64,000 nucleotides of DNA from Apostichopus japonicus (lineage: Eukaryota; Echinodermata; Holothuroidea; Aspidochirotida; Stichopodidae). The DNA lies in NCBI RefSeq assembly GCF_037975245.1, contig NC_092572.1, forward strand, positions 3,075,501 to 3,139,500, written 5' to 3'. Each line of letters begins with the position of its first letter. The stretch's first letter is position 1. Shown here one piece after another: positions 1 to 13,510 of the stretch. Below the pieces are notes generated by a model, which was not told the origin of the DNA, did not search any database, and was given only the letters and a program-made list of their open reading frames with translations. The position numbers were made by a program, and so were the translations under genes.

Positions 1-1454
1 CGGAAATCATGAAACATATATATAAATAAGCCTAACTTTCAATAACGTCCTGTTGCTCTAAACTAAATTTCAAGTCTAAGGTGAATCATGTTTATAAATC
101 TGTAAAGTCATGTTTTTTATTACCTTCGTCACTCAGTCGTTCATAGAAAGTCACTTCATTATTAGTCATAGTCATACGGTAGTTTGGATTACGGTATGTT
201 TCCTATTACGAATTCTTTAAAGTTTTGTTCTAACTATATCGGTTTATTTATTACAAACAGGACATGATGTCATCGTTTCTCGCGCTGGGTATTACAGATA
301 CTGTCAGGTGATATGTTTTCTACGTATGTTTAGAGTATCTTCTCGATTTTATCGCTGATAATTAGGACTCGTACTTGAATTTGTCTACATATTGAGCTTA
401 TCTATATATCTTACCGTTCAGGATTTGGAAGATTGGGCATACATTGCTACGGCTCAATAATCCGATCACAGCTCTGGAAACGACGTGAAACTAGATCACA
501 TTTTGGGGTCTCCGGCAAAATAACCACCTTTAGCGCATCGAACCTAGCTGCACACATCGGACAATTGGTGCGCCATTTCATCTCTGTCGTTTTGGTACCT
601 TCTTGCATTAAACTTGTCGTATAATATGCAGAAATACACGTCTTTAGGTTAATATAATGCGCTCCTGTGTTTGAGAAGTTTTTGAAAGTGCTTGCGATGT
701 ACACTATGCAAATATCGTTTCCCGGTAACGTTGAATTACACCCGGAAGCTATTGGTCAACTAAACATACAATAAACCAACAAATGAGTTTCTTTTATTCC
801 AAAATCAAACCCGATATCTGAAATAAAGATGAACTGAATTTATAACAGTTTGAAATGTGTTGAAAAGAATAACCTATTTAAGTGCCCTGAAGAATCTCTG
901 TTTGATCTAAAAGTACAGGACATTGGAAACAATTGACGGTTCATACAAACTATTTTACATAACGACAAACATGTGAATTAAAGTAACGGACTGTAGCGAA
1001 CGAGTGTACATATTTATCGCCGTAATAAAACCCCTGATTTTGACTTACCGATGTTCAAATGTATTTATTTGTTCGTTTCTGTGCTGATGTCCTGTTTAAC
1101 CTGACCTTCTTTTATTCTTTTCTTTTTCTTTTATTGTAGTGTTGTTTTGATTGGCGAGCGCGGCTACTTAGCCCGGGTTCCCTTTGCTGCTTCCCGCTTT
1201 CCTGTCTGTATGGGTCACAGCCCCGCGCTATCGTGATTTCCTGGAAATCTCCCCTTGCACGAACTGGCGCGCTCAAAGTAGAAGGTGCTTGTTTGGAGAC
1301 AATACGTGTGTGTGTGAAGAGTAGCCTTCTTTCAAGTAAAGAAGAAAGCAGAGTGTTGCACGGTAAGGGGGAAGCATTTATTTTCCAATGTGAGACTTAG
1401 GGAGCTCTGAATCTTAGAAGTACTGTTGGATTTGGCAATTTTGGGACCGGGATT
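1..1454. other. no gene recognised
   Basis: I see no convincing coding exon here. A locally GC-richer patch at about 1150-1290 lies just upstream of the minisatellite, but nothing identifies it as a promoter or exon. Confidence 0.4.
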
Positions 1455-1960
1455 TTACTCATGTTACGCACGGAGTGTAACTCCAGTTACGCCCGAAGAG
1501 TTTACGCCGGTTACGTACGAAGTGTAACGCCACTGACACACGAAGCTTCGCCGGTTATGCACAGAAGGAAACGCCAGTGACGCATAAAGCTTCGCCTGTT
1601 ACCCAACAAGAGTAGCGCCAGTGACGCACGGAGTGTCCCTCCGGTTACGCACGGGGAGTTTACGCCAGTTACGCACGGAGTGTAACGCCAGTAACTGCAC
1701 GAAGCTTCGCCGATTACGCACAGAAGGTAGCGCCAGTGACGCATGGAGCTTCACCTGTTTCACAGAGAATGTAATGCCAGTGATGCACGAAGAGTTAACG
1801 CACTCCGGTTCCGCACAAAGTGTAACGCCATTGACACACGGGTAAGTTTACGCCGGTTACGCACGGAGTGTAACCCTAAGTGACGCACGAAATTTCGCCG
1901 ATGACGCACCAAGTGTAACGACAGTGACGCCCGTAGGGTTTACGCTAGTTACGCAAGAAC
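1455..1960. repeat. GTTACGCACGGAGTGTAACGCCAGT minisatellite, variant units
   Basis: Imperfect tandem array built from short variant blocks of the type TTACGCACGGAGTGTAACG and GTGACGCACGAAGCTTCGCC. Several block types alternate, and units differ at many positions, so it is an old, diverged array. The open frames across it on both strands are by-products of the repeat and not genes. Confidence 0.85.
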
Positions 1961-2820
1961 CCCATAAAATATAAGCACTTTGATCTTCATTGAATGATTT
2001 GTTTATTATCTGATTTTTGCATGTCATTATTTTAGTAGTGTTCACCTCGAGTTTATCATTGAAAATATAAACGTCTTAAGCAAGGAATTACAGAAAACTT
2101 TAACGATTCTGTTTTCTTATCTTATGTGAGATTCTGTTCTTACTGAAAAACTGCGTTCTCTAAGTTAAGTCCGTTAGTTGGAAGGTCCTGCCGGACTCAA
2201 GCAACGTTACAGTACTATGTATTTATGCTTTCAATGATAAGTGCTTGATATTGTAACTTCACTTCACTGTCTGGTGGGGGAGTCTTTAAAACTGGGGTTG
2301 GCGATAGAGATCTCCAAAAACAGATGGTAATGGAGAAAATATTCACATAATAACACACAAGGGTCACGAAATATTATGCTCCCAATGTACGTCTCTTACA
2401 GTTATCCTTACTATACGCGAAACGTTAACTGTTAACGTAATTACGCATTACCCCCAACGCATTACCCGGAAAGCTCAACCCTCCGAAAAAAAGGCCAGGT
2501 GCACGATTGCTTACGTCATAGTGAACAACTCAGGAGGGTAATGGGGATTTCCCGGCAAAGAATTGCAACATAACTTCAAGCATGCGTAGCGTAAGGTCTG
2601 TTTTATCACTGTATGAGGAAAGTGATGGAACATAACAATTACAAATATTTCAAAACAATATGGTCGTTTGGGAAAGAAAACTGCATATCCAATTACAACA
2701 GTTTCTCTCAAACTTCTGAGAATCAATAAAACCTACTTTTATTGATGTTGTAACCGAACTTGCGTGACATTTTTACTTTCGAAAGCTATTTGTTTAAGTT
2801 ACGCTGTATTAACTGTTTAT
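1961..2820. other. no gene recognised
   Basis: Unique-looking AT-rich sequence. No exon, RNA gene or mobile-element end could be supported. Confidence 0.35.
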
Positions 2821-3030
2821 CAGTATGGTCACCTTTGTCAAAATTCTTAAACTATTTGTATTTTTCCTCACTGGGACATTCAGTCACCTTGTTTGTTCCT
2901 CAAAATGTCTGAGAACAATTCGAAGAGTAAAGACCTCAAGGAAAGTACTTTTTGAAAACTTCGAGCAATTATAGCGTGCTATAATTTGGGGCCTATACTA
3001 ACTACCTTTAGAAAATCATTTGAAACACTT
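2821..3030 (+). repeat. dispersed repeat, copy A
   Basis: This stretch is clearly related to 29283-29520 in the same orientation. Shared words include TATGGTCACCTTTG, AAAGTACTTTTTGAAAACTTC and the palindrome-bearing block TATAGCGTGCTATAATTTGG. Fragments of the same block recur near 7565 and 7845. The family is not identified. Confidence 0.7.
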
Positions 3031-5870
3031 GAAAGCAACACAACAGATACAGTATAAAGACGCTTTTCCATAAATGTAAGTTAAAAGGTGAAATGAAATT
3101 TTAATTGAAAGAATTGGATGACTATGTCTTCAATGAACTGTTTTGGTACGGCCAAAGTAAAGGAAATGTTTCATGCTCAATGAACAAACACTCATTACAA
3201 AATAATTGTTTGGTAAGTTAATGTGAGTGAGATTGACAAAACTGACTTTAGCATTTTACTTCTGTTCTTAGCAAGCACATTAAGATGTTTATGAGGTGTC
3301 AGCAAATATGTAACGAGAAAATTCAGGGTGAAGTAAAAGTGTAACAACCTGTTCGATAGCAAAACTTTCACAATTTCTCCACTTGCGTTTTTGCAAGGAC
3401 CAGCAAATTGATCTGACTTGGAAAAAATTGTATGTGAACTAACACATTACTTTACACTCTTGACTGGAAATGACTTGATTAGTAGTCTGTTGAAACAAGC
3501 TTTAATTAAAATATCTATTATACCTTGGTGAACAAATGCCATATTACTGTATAGGGTTAATGGGCCTCCCAATCTTAGTATTAAGCCACATCCCCTCATT
3601 AATATACATAATCAATATACCAAATATTATCATTTACCTGTCATCAGCCAACAACCACAATGTCTCAATGCAGTAAGACCAATTGCTGGGACTATATTTT
3701 TGAAACATTAACTTTGAAATTGTGGCCTCATTAGTATTCATGATGAGTACCACGACTTGTCATTATTTGAAATTTGTCAGGTTTGACCCTGTGACAAAGC
3801 AACAAGAACAGGTCACTTTTACCCATTAGATGTGTCTACAGAGTGAATTATCAAAGGTAGGTGTCACATATGCATAAACACAAAAATCAACTTGAGCCTT
3901 ATTGAATGCTTAGGTTCGTGTACTTTCTGCAAGGAACAAAAGATGCACAATTGACTTTCCATTCCACCGCAACATTATTTCAACCTGGACCTACAAAAAC
4001 AACCACATGCAATTGCATCAATATTTGCCACATGATGTATGACAATGAAGATAATATGGTGCCATGGTGGGGTTTTTATTTTACACATGCATATTTGTTG
4101 AAACTGTGAATAATGTAAAAAAAAAAACACATTAAGGAAGCAACTTGAAATAATTGCAGGCTACAATTGTCTCGAATATCGATGCATGTACTATATCCCA
4201 ACTGCCCACAAAGGAGAATCCAACCCGCAGATGCAGAAAGAGTCCTGAAAATAAAAGAAAACAAAAATAAATATTAACAGAACATTGGATAATAGGAGAC
4301 AATATTTAAAGTCACATGACGAATGACTTCACATTGCTTTTAAATGCAACAGGCAGAGATTAGTTGCAACAAGCCCATATTACGTAACATTGTAGTGGAA
4401 CTTGTAAATGCATTTTCTCTCTGAAAATGACAGAGACATACAACAGTACAAGTTGAAGAACTTTGAAACAAAGTGAAATGGGCACATGCACAACCCCCCA
4501 AAAAATAAGTGCAATATGAATTCACACACAAAAGGATACTACCAAAATGTGTTGCGAACAATGTACAAAAATTCAGTGCAGAACCAATGTTCACCTGTCA
4601 CTGACTCGACCAACCTGTTTCTAGGTACACCGGATTAAATCACACAAGGGTAAAACTACTTAGTACTAACCAGAGCCGACCAAGGCAGTACCTTTTTTTT
4701 TAAATGTAAGCTTTTTAATTTTCAAGTACTATTATATGTACTAGTACTTATAATACTACTAGTAGCTGGGCTGGTATGAAGGTATTGCCATTGCTGACAA
4801 CCACCAGTGGCAGAAGTCAGTAGTAAACTTAAAATTACCAGCATAGGCCTAGTATTGTGTAGTTGTACTGTAGGGTCCTACTGCTCGGTCACTACAGTAT
4901 TAGCACTACCCTAAAATTCAAGGAAACGACATTGTATTCGTAAACAATGTCTAACATCATTCATAAACACAAGGTCCCGTAATATGAATACACTGTACTG
5001 TAGAATACTTAAAACTATAACCCTAGGCTACACACTATGGTAATGCGCATACACATGTACACATTCAATTAACCACGATAGGATACGTTGATGCCGGTGA
5101 TCAAGAGCAACCTTACAAATGTCACTTTAATTCAACCCAGAATGCTGGAACAACTCCGAATTTAGCCCAAAATCATTGTTCAATTTGTTTTATACCATTG
5201 ACCGGACGATGGAGGTAGTACCTTCTTGAAAACGGAAAATGTGCAATTCGAAAGATGAAAGGTTTTTACTCACGTTTCGTTTTTATTTTTCAAGCCGGGG
5301 CGAAGAAATTTCCGAATTTCATCCACATCGTGAGTCCGACATCGTCGCAAACAGATATTTAATGAATATTTAACTTCTTTTCTTCAAGGTTTTGGTTCAA
5401 GCAATTCGATTGCTGCTCTATGAATATGTATTAAAACGGATTTTCAGACGATATCCAAGCTGCAGTGTACTAAAATGTAGTGATGGACTAAGCTCCTACA
5501 ATGCATTTCACCGCTTTTGCGAAGTGTTTAATGATTGCGAAATAACGGTCAAAAGTCGCAGTCTGATTTCTGACTGTTACGGCAGTATCCTTAATGTCTA
5601 ACATCGGTTATAAAGGGGAGGGGTGTCTTCGTATTTTATTACGCAGTGGCCAACTGTAGGCTTGTAATAGGCTATAGGCTAAATTCAGCTAATTTAGTCT
5701 GCCAAACCAACTTAGTAGTTGAATCAGTAGGCCCTAATAATACTACGATTATTATCGAGTTAATAAACGGAGCTGACGAGTCTTCAAGAGCACTGAAAAA
5801 ATACCATGCTAAAAAAACAACAGTTTTTTACCTTTATTGGCGATACTGAAAGAAGAGGCAAACGATCCCC
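3031..5870. other. no gene recognised; weak similarity to 31.7-32.1 kb
   Basis: No coding exon is supported. The part at about 3540-4000 resembles 31740-32110: AAGCCACAYCYCCTCATWAATA is followed in both places by a block with CCTCATTAATATTCATGAT-like sequence. The two loci may be diverged copies of one long repeat that also includes the better conserved 2821-3030 / 29283-29520 block. Confidence 0.35.
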
Positions 5871-5872
5871 TG

Positions 5873-5902
5873 CCCCCCCCCCCCCCGCGTCCCCCCCCCC
5901 CC
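5873..5902. repeat. poly-C tract
   Basis: Two C runs of 14 and 12 bases are separated by GCGT and followed by AGCTACGTGCCTG. Read on the minus strand this is CAGGCACGTAGCT followed by a G run, which resembles the tip of a DNA transposon. No partner end was found. Confidence 0.7.
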
Positions 5903-6967
5903 AGCTACGTGCCTGTATTTCAAACCATCTCTCCATCTTTTTGGAGAATTGTTCATCAAAAAATACAAAAAAAAGAAGATAAAAATGTAGTTCGATTTCT
6001 TCATCGTTATAGTTTTCACGTCAAACGTAAATGAGTTTAACTCTTACACTAAACTAGCTGTCATATAGAACATAGGCAACGTCTTACGTCCAAAGCCTAA
6101 GCTTAAAGAAAAACATATTCTTTGTTTGATTTTCGTTTGTTTTAGTTTACTGGCTAACAAGAAACAACTACATCAATTCACGTCCAAACGATTTGCTCTC
6201 TGCTGAGGTTACATAAGCTATGACTAAATCAAATAAAAATAAATATAAATAAAAAATGTTAAATAAGTTTAAAAATAAAATCGATTTTACTTACCTCTAT
6301 TTATTTAGACATGCTCTGTAAGGTAAATTTATGTAGAAATCGGTTTGTTTTTGTACTTCGGTGAGGAAGTCGTTTGTCAAGAGACTTTGGACTTAACGAT
6401 GACGAGTGTTCTACCATTGATGGAGATGAAAGTACTACAATTCAGACGTAAAGTTTGAAGATAGTCACAGCACAGGAGACGTTTATCTACGATCTTGCAA
6501 TCCACAGCAAACAAGCTCAAAGAGGATCGTTTTTACTTCTGTGCCGCCACTTTAAACTATAAACGAGGGTCGATGGCAGTTACCGTCAAAGTTTTGTCAG
6601 GTAAAGAAATAAAACAACAATAATATGGTTATCAATTGACAAACATTAAACAGGGAATAAAGACCTAAACAAATAGAGAAATGGAACTAGAAAAGCCATG
6701 TATACGTTAAACTAACACTTGAACGAAGCAAGAATAACTGTTAGAGTTATACATTTATAATCTTAATCGTAATCGTACTGCAGTGCCACGCGGGCGTATG
6801 GGTATTTTCTCATTGCTACATAATTATCGAGACTCTCTTTCGTTAACCCCTAATTTGAAAATTGCCACACCAAACACCATATTACGATCATGTATTAATT
6901 ATAAGTTAATCCTTATGAATTGATCCTTATTTTCTCAGATTTCGACTACTGTCTGAATATATGATGA
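5903..6967. other. no gene recognised
   Basis: AT-rich sequence without a supportable feature. Confidence 0.35.
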
Positions 6968-7005
6968 AACTATACGAACCGGCCATGAACTCGACAAATG
7001 TTACA

Positions 7006-7087
<82 letters not shown>

Positions 7088-7165
7088 CTGTGCAAACTGG
7101 CCATGAACTCGACGAATATTACTATATATATGATTAAATTGTACACACCAGACATGAACTCGACA
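6968..7165. repeat. TA microsatellite flanked by three diverged 40-bp repeats
   Basis: A pure (TA)n run of about 75 bp occupies 7009-7083. Around it, three copies of a unit containing CATGAACTCGACAAATGTTAC begin near 6966, 7084 and 7136. The second and third copies are separated by a second short TATATATA tract. The microsatellite therefore probably grew inside a tandem array. The 61- and 76-codon frames here are repeat artefacts. Confidence 0.85.
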
Positions 7166-10100
7166 AATGTTACTCTACATCAATTAGAGGCTCTCAGTTT
7201 CGAATTAATATCTCACCTGCCTCGTTAGATCCTCCAAGCTTTATATCCCCCATGTTGTGTTATATTCCCCATGCTCTATTTTATCACCATGCTTTATCAT
7301 ATCCCCTAAGCATCTCGAACTATCATCACCTTCCCCTCACAAGAATACATATCAGAAGATATTAGTGAATAAAACCAGTTATGAATATAAGTATATTTAA
7401 TTTCGCACCCGTACCATTGGAATGGGAGGCAGGGAGAAAGTCTCCACCATCAGATATTATCCGGAACGACATGGAGGCAGTAAAACAAAGACGAAAGAGC
7501 ACCTATGTCATATAGGATACTGGATACCAGCAGTCTTAATAGATATGCTTGATTGGCTCCAATTATAGCACGCTATAACTAGGACAGTTTTGTGATTTGT
7601 GGTCGCAAATCGACCTCAGGCTCTTAAATTACATTCATAGCTTTTTAACACCAATAGGCTCTTTGTGTAAACACTGTGTGGAAATATGTTCATATCTACA
7701 GTGTAGTTAATCATACAACGTTCACACATAGAACCTCTAACAAGAAAAAATACGTGACAGGCGTTGCAGACTAATAAGTAAAGAGAAGTCATTTCATGAC
7801 CAAGGCAGGTGGATTACGAAATCTCAAGAACATTTCCATGACAGCGTGCTATAGGCTGGGGTCTCTACAGCAGATCTGCTTCTCTAAAGGTTCTCCTTTA
7901 CTAAGCATAGAACTCTTTGAATCACTTAACTTTTATTGCAGTGATTGATACTTTCTATCACATTTCAGACCATCGCATGGAACTAGATTGTCGTTTTAAA
8001 TAGAAACACATCCCCACTTGAATCAGTATAGAGATGTGCAATACCAGCTGCGTGTACCTACTACACGTTATATTATGTATGTTTACTGTTTGAATCGCTA
8101 ATATATACTCAACACTGCAGCCACTAGGAGCTAATTGGGTATACCTGCATCCTCCGCTCATCTCTTTAAATCTTGCTTCCAAGTGGCATACATTTTAGAA
8201 CACTTTTTTTTATGAAACACTTAAAGGGAAACATTTCTGTTATACATTATCTTAATTCAATATAATTAGCTCTAACAAAAGATTGGTAAATCATAATAAT
8301 GAAAAAATAAAAATAACATCACCACGACTGATTTAGGTAGGGGCCTGATAATGGAAATAAAAAAGGACACCAGAAGAAAACATTCACCCCAACCCCCCCC
8401 CCCCCCTGAAGATGGGAGGTGCGGGCATAACACAGTCCCCATTGGGTACATTACTGATAAGCATAGCAATTAGCCATACCGCTGATAAAATTGGAAACAT
8501 TTCTTCCCCCGTAAAAACAGTTTCTTAAGGTTCGTACTAAGCTAGCCATCAAATCCGCAATCTCCTTTGTTGGTATAAGCCAATGCATTGCGTCATTTTC
8601 TCTTGCTTTGCCGTTCTCATGTGAGTATGCATATTCATGAAGCAGCTCACGCGCATTACATTGCTTCTCGAATTTTCTTCCAAAGTTGTTGCACAGATAG
8701 TTGTATGACACTCCTTCATTCAAAAGAGAACAGCACCGTAGTCCTACATGTTTCACAACGGCATACATACACGGCAACAATGAAATTAATTCACAGCATT
8801 GGAACATGTGAACAGCAAAAAGAACGGAAGTTACAACGAGGTGTTTTAGACATCGTCGAGCTAATTATCCTGAAACGACATATCATTTGACCAGATATTA
8901 ACATGAACGATGGCGTTCAATTAATCAACAACAACAACGTCGAAGTAGACAACGGCAAACATTTTAGCAAAAGTTATTAGTTTAACTAAAAGCTTTTATT
9001 TAAAAGAACAAAAGATTTCATTTCGACGAAGAATTTAATTTCAACAACGCCGACCATTTTAGACTGAAACCTACTAAAAAACGACAACATTTTGAACAAC
9101 AAGAACAAATAATGGTCATCATCATCCTAAAAGTTGCCTTTATCAACAAAATATGGGCAATCCTCATGAAAATAATAGCCGTCATCATCGAAAGAGTTGT
9201 CTTCATCATCAAGAAAGTGGTCACCTTTCACCAAGATAGTTTGACATCATCGACTACATTGTCCTTTTTGGCGTTTCATATAACTCTATCTACGGCTCTG
9301 GCAGCTGGAAGGCAAACTGAAAGAGCGCCTCCAACCTCTCACATTTGCAAAATGGCGAAAGCTGAACAGAAACTCACCGGTCTCGAAACGAGATTAGGCA
9401 CTTCCTAAGCCACACAAGGGCCCAAAGTTGCAGGAGGTGAATATGACCGTATTTCCATATTAAATGTAGGGGTTATTTTATGATATTTCGGTAGTTTACT
9501 TGCGTTTATTGGCCTTTATCGTAATGTCACCTTGCCGATGTTTTGTACAAAAGCATAGGCGTGTGATACCAAAGCTGTTTCCAAAGTGTTAGGCTTATTG
9601 CTATATGTTAGGCTAGATTGAGCCTAAGCTAAACATATAGGCCTAATGTAGTAGGCTATCATGGTACTTATAGTGTAGGGACCGAGTGAGAGAGAGAGAG
9701 ATGACATGTGTACACCCCAGGGTCTGGTGCAGTTCTGTTTATTGACACACAATCACAATATAGTACTTAACCACAGTAGGCTACACTAACAGTTAACTAA
9801 TACTCACAAGGTTATAACCACACCCAGGCAACCTAGTTGCCCAATCACAAACATACAGGAGGAATAACAGTTTACCATATGCAATGAGACCAGAGTCAGC
9901 AAATGATAACATAATAACATCTGGGCACGGAGACACATGTATGCAAGTAATTACTATAATAGCAGGTGCACAATAGGTAAAGGTAAGTAACAATAGGCAA
10001 TAGATACCTGCTATGTAGGCTGGAACCCTACAATAGGCCTATGGTGAATTTGCAATTGCAAGTTAATTATTGATATGGCATAGCTGTCGAATACCCCGCG

Positions 10101-10898
10101 TTATTGAAACTTAACCAAAATAGGTGCTACGGGCTACGAGGTAAAAGTGGATAAGTGATAGACAGCGCTAACTTATTTACGGATAGGCTGAAGTTCCACA
10201 GTATGGTTAGGGTAAGGGTTAGGGTACCAGTAGCCCGTTGGGTGTAGCCCCAGACCTTACGTTTTACTGTTATTGATATTTTCGAAGAAAGCAGTGATGA
10301 CAATCTCGCTGATTATGCTCAGTGGTTTATATCCTGAGACTTGAGACAGTCAAAGAGAACACAACACAACCGATGTCAGAGCTGTGTACTGTTTCTAGTA
10401 CCACCTCAGCATTCCATCTTTACAAGAAGCCACGAGAACAATAGGTGATTACATAACTAGCATAGGCTACTACTACCAGCATAACTAGCATACTCACAAT
10501 TAGGTTATTACATACTTAGAGTTCCAGCATAGGCTACTAGCATACTTTCACATACCTCTACAGCATCATGCAGGGCTCAAATTTAACGGTCATCTGAGAC
10601 GACTAAAATTCAAGTCTGACAAGCTAAAACCCTGCTTAGGTTGTCCAATAGATGACTAGCATTTGCCGTAAGTGTTTAACACTTCAAACAAAACTTGGAA
10701 AATCCCTATTTTTGAAATTCAAAATCTGCCCCAAGAAAAAATAGAATCTAGTTGGTATCAGCCCCCCCTCCCCGCATTCATATTTGAAATAACAAATAAA
10801 TCACATTTTGGTATCTTCTGTAATGTGGGGAAATCCTGCACCTAAGCTGCACACCCCTTCTTGCAGTTAGCCCATTTGTTATTAGTAGACAGAAGTAA
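7166..10898. other. no gene recognised
   Basis: No exon is supported. There is a C run at 8393-8406, and two fragments of the GCGTGCTATA repeat lie near 7565 and 7845. A 118-codon minus-strand frame at 8451-8807 is not longer than chance predicts. A short TTAGGG-like stretch is at 10204-10228. Confidence 0.35.
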
Positions 10899-11150
10899 GT
10901 GTTCAAATGATTATGCATAACAGAAAATACTGATTACCGATTATTTTTTTCGTAATCGTACCGATTCCGATTATTTGAAAAAGAGAAAATATCCCGTTAA
11001 TACCAAATCGGCAATAAAGTTTGTGACTGAAACAATTATTGTTGTGATTTTCCCCTGTTTCCTTTTGCTTCGTTGTAATAAAAGGTTCTTCGGTATCCAT
11101 TTGTTTGTACCAAATTATCTCTGGAGTTTCTCGGAAAGAATTTTTTTTTT
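10899..11150 (+). repeat. dispersed repeat with GTGTTCAAA end, copy 1
   Basis: It begins GTGTTCAAATGATTATGC and matches the reverse complement of 62395-62633 over its whole length. Both copies carry GATTACCGATTATTTT near this end and a related open frame (about 60 codons). Two diverged copies in opposite orientation point to a small mobile element, possibly a MITE. The far end was not defined. Confidence 0.75.
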
Positions 11151-11748
11151 TTTTTACAAATTTCCAAAGTAAGAAAATATGACATCCTACCTAGTCAGCA
11201 AGGAATGGCCTAACCACCTTGACCTGTATGTCACCTGTTAATGGCTTGAGATGGGCTAAGAAAAGTAACTCAAAATATCCATCTCAAAAAGCATCTCAGA
11301 TAAACCATCCATCGTCAATCTTTACTAAAATGTAAATTTTAATTACATATTGCCTACATTCCGACAGTATTTTGTACTTATTTTCAGTATCATACCGTTT
11401 ATGAACAAATAGAAATGTTACGAACTTGAAGTTAAACATACCTATTCGTTACCTATTTAACTCCAATCAAGTTCAATTAGAAAATGTATGCTCAGGCTAA
11501 TCAAATTGAAAAGCAAATTGTACTGTAAATAGCTCTATTTCTGTTTCTTCTTCTCTCCCATCCTAGTGGTTATGTAATAGGTACGCCTATACTCTTCCAC
11601 AACCTGTGCTCATATTCCCCTGTATATTTAGTAGTGAGCCAGTAGCAACAGTACTTTCTTTGTTCTGCCAAAGTTGCTGGTTGCTGTAAACATCCTCTCT
11701 TCTTACTTTCTTTTCTTAGATAAGGGATGCCTTGTCTTAGTTGTTTCT
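11151..11748. other. no gene recognised
   Basis: AT-rich, with a T run at about 11143-11154. Nothing supportable. Confidence 0.35.
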
Positions 11749-12317
11749 GTTATAGGATAGACATTTGTATGTAGATTAGCCTGTGTAATTAGCTCTGATT
11801 GGTTCTGAGTGTTACTCTTGGTATCTAGGGTGTGTATAGCCAATCAGAGGTGTTAAAAGGGTCACATGTTGTTACCCTGTGGTTTAGGAGCTTCCTCCAA
11901 GGTGTCTTAGGAGAGAGAGGCAGTTTGGTTATCAGCCAGTCAACAGGGCATGTGTATATATTAGCCACCCTTGATATCATAGTCTGTACACTACAGTATA
12001 CATATATATAAAAATAGTTAGAGAAGTTGTCCTTCTTGTGCTTAAAGAATACATATTTATTTACATTCATATAACTTTTGCTGTCCGAGGAATTAACTGT
12101 CTATAATTGATTTGCTGTACGTTTGTAAACATTATTTCATCGTTTTAATGGATTATATGGAACTGAGAGCTGTGTCCTGCTAGTTGCCATTTTGTATTTA
12201 CATATCTTTTACTGGGACTTCACCTACTCTTTAACATATCTTTTACCTGGACTTCATCTACTCTTTTACGTGGACGTCACCTACTCTTCTACCTACCTTT
12301 TACCTGGACTTTATACC

Positions 12318-13048
12318 CAGGGATGTAAGTCTTCCGGATTTTTACGGAAATCCGGTTTTTTTTTTTAATTCCAATAAGCTTCCGTATTTTTACGGAAATC
12401 CGTTTTTTTTTTAAATTCCAATAAAGTTCCACAAAATTGTTCGAATATCAAAGACACAACGCGGCAAAAATGCCTGGCCCGTTGTAGCAAGCTAACTTCA
12501 ATTTTCACTCATCGATCACTCAAAATACCATTTCCAGTTTCGCATCATCGCATTGCACTGTACAACATTGTGCCATGTGAATATCGTTGCGTACGTGCGA
12601 ACTTCAAATCGCTATAAGCTCATTTCTGTCGTTGAAAAACCTTGCCTAATATATGTTGATTGGACTGCTAATTAATATCTTCGTAACTGCTGGTGCTCGA
12701 CATAAGTTTTGGAATTAACGCTTGTGATATTTGTGAGCGGCGGAAATCTACGGGATACGCATATGAAAGTCGATATTTGTGATCGCATTCGAATGTGAGA
12801 CTGTTTTTATTCCGTAGTTCGCTGCGACGTATTCGTAAGTTTGAGCTAGCCTAACATAACGATAGTGTGTAAGTAGTTAGAACTAGGGGTAAGATGTGTT
12901 AGCGCTAATACTTCTGAGCTAGCCTAACATAACGATAGTGTGTAAGTAGTCAGAGCTAGGAGTAGGATGTGTTAGGACGGCATTCACCTGGGGTCTCCGA
13001 ATATTTTTTCCGGTTTTTTTTTTGGGCTGCACTTACTGTACATCCCTG
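12318..13048. mobile_element. MITE, CAGGGATGTA ends
   Basis: The element starts CAGGGATGTAAGT and ends ACTTACTGTACATCCCTG, so its ends are inverted. The 6-bp direct repeat TATACC borders both sides (12312-12317 and 13049-13054). Removing the element plus one repeat restores GGACTTTATACCTACTCT, which fits the surrounding array unit GGACTTCACCTACTCT, so the insertion is well supported. It has no transposase. The ends resemble hAT MITEs, but a hAT would normally leave 8 bp. Confidence 0.85.
12842..12977. repeat. 72-bp internal tandem duplication in the MITE
   Basis: Two copies of a unit beginning TGAGCTAGCCTAACATAACG start at 12842 and 12914. They differ at only a few positions, so the duplication is younger than the element body. 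Confidence 0.85.
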
Positions 13049-13510
13049 TATACCTACTCTCCTTGGGAAGAACATTTCTTTGAATATATACATTATTTAT
13101 TGGAGTATTCCTGGAATCTCACTCATATCTATTTTCACTGTCCAAATATATTCACGGAACTCTTACTACTCACCTTGTATTTCGTAACTTCCTGTTATCG
13201 GACATTTATCATTAAACCTGTCTTCACCGTGCCTACCAGTCCTTCAACTACATTGCTGTGCCGTGCTGCTGGACTATACAGACCCGCCCGCCAGATAAGC
13301 TCTATCTCTTTTTTTATTAATGTGCACATACATGTATTAGTCTTGTGGCCACTTGACACCCCTAGTTGTTTATATTATATCTCTTGTTTTAACTGTTGAT
13401 ACAAGTTTAATTGTGTAACAGTAAAGAGTACTTTTCCAAGATTCTTTATGTTGCATACTTTCCTGTGTGTGACCGAGCAAATATAGCTACTTATACTGTA
13501 TACCTAACAG

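Larger units (their letters stand above)
11749..13510 (+). mobile_element. candidate solo LTR, interrupted by a MITE
   Basis: The stretch begins TGTTATAGGATA and ends TATACCTAACA, giving TG...CA ends that are roughly inverted. It has a TATA-like box (GTGTATATATTAG near 11950), a T/C-rich tandem array (variants of TTTTACCTGGACTTCATCTAC, 12210-12320, resumed after the MITE), and an AGTAAAG-rich 3' part. No coding region of a retroelement flanks it and I see no target duplication. A solo LTR is an inference; it could also be another repeat. Confidence 0.3.

Noticed and set aside
6970..7155. Frames of alternating Ile and Tyr
   Set aside because: Translation of the TA microsatellite.
8451..8807. 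118-codon minus-strand open frame
   Set aside because: In 64 kb of AT-rich DNA a few frames of this length are expected by chance. It has no recognisable domain, no splice context and no repeat partner.
10204..10228. TTAGGG-like words suggesting an internal telomeric repeat
   Set aside because: Only about three imperfect units, too short to separate from chance.
13022..13399. 125-codon plus-strand open frame
   Set aside because: It crosses the right border of the 731-bp MITE into unrelated flanking sequence, so it cannot be an old gene.
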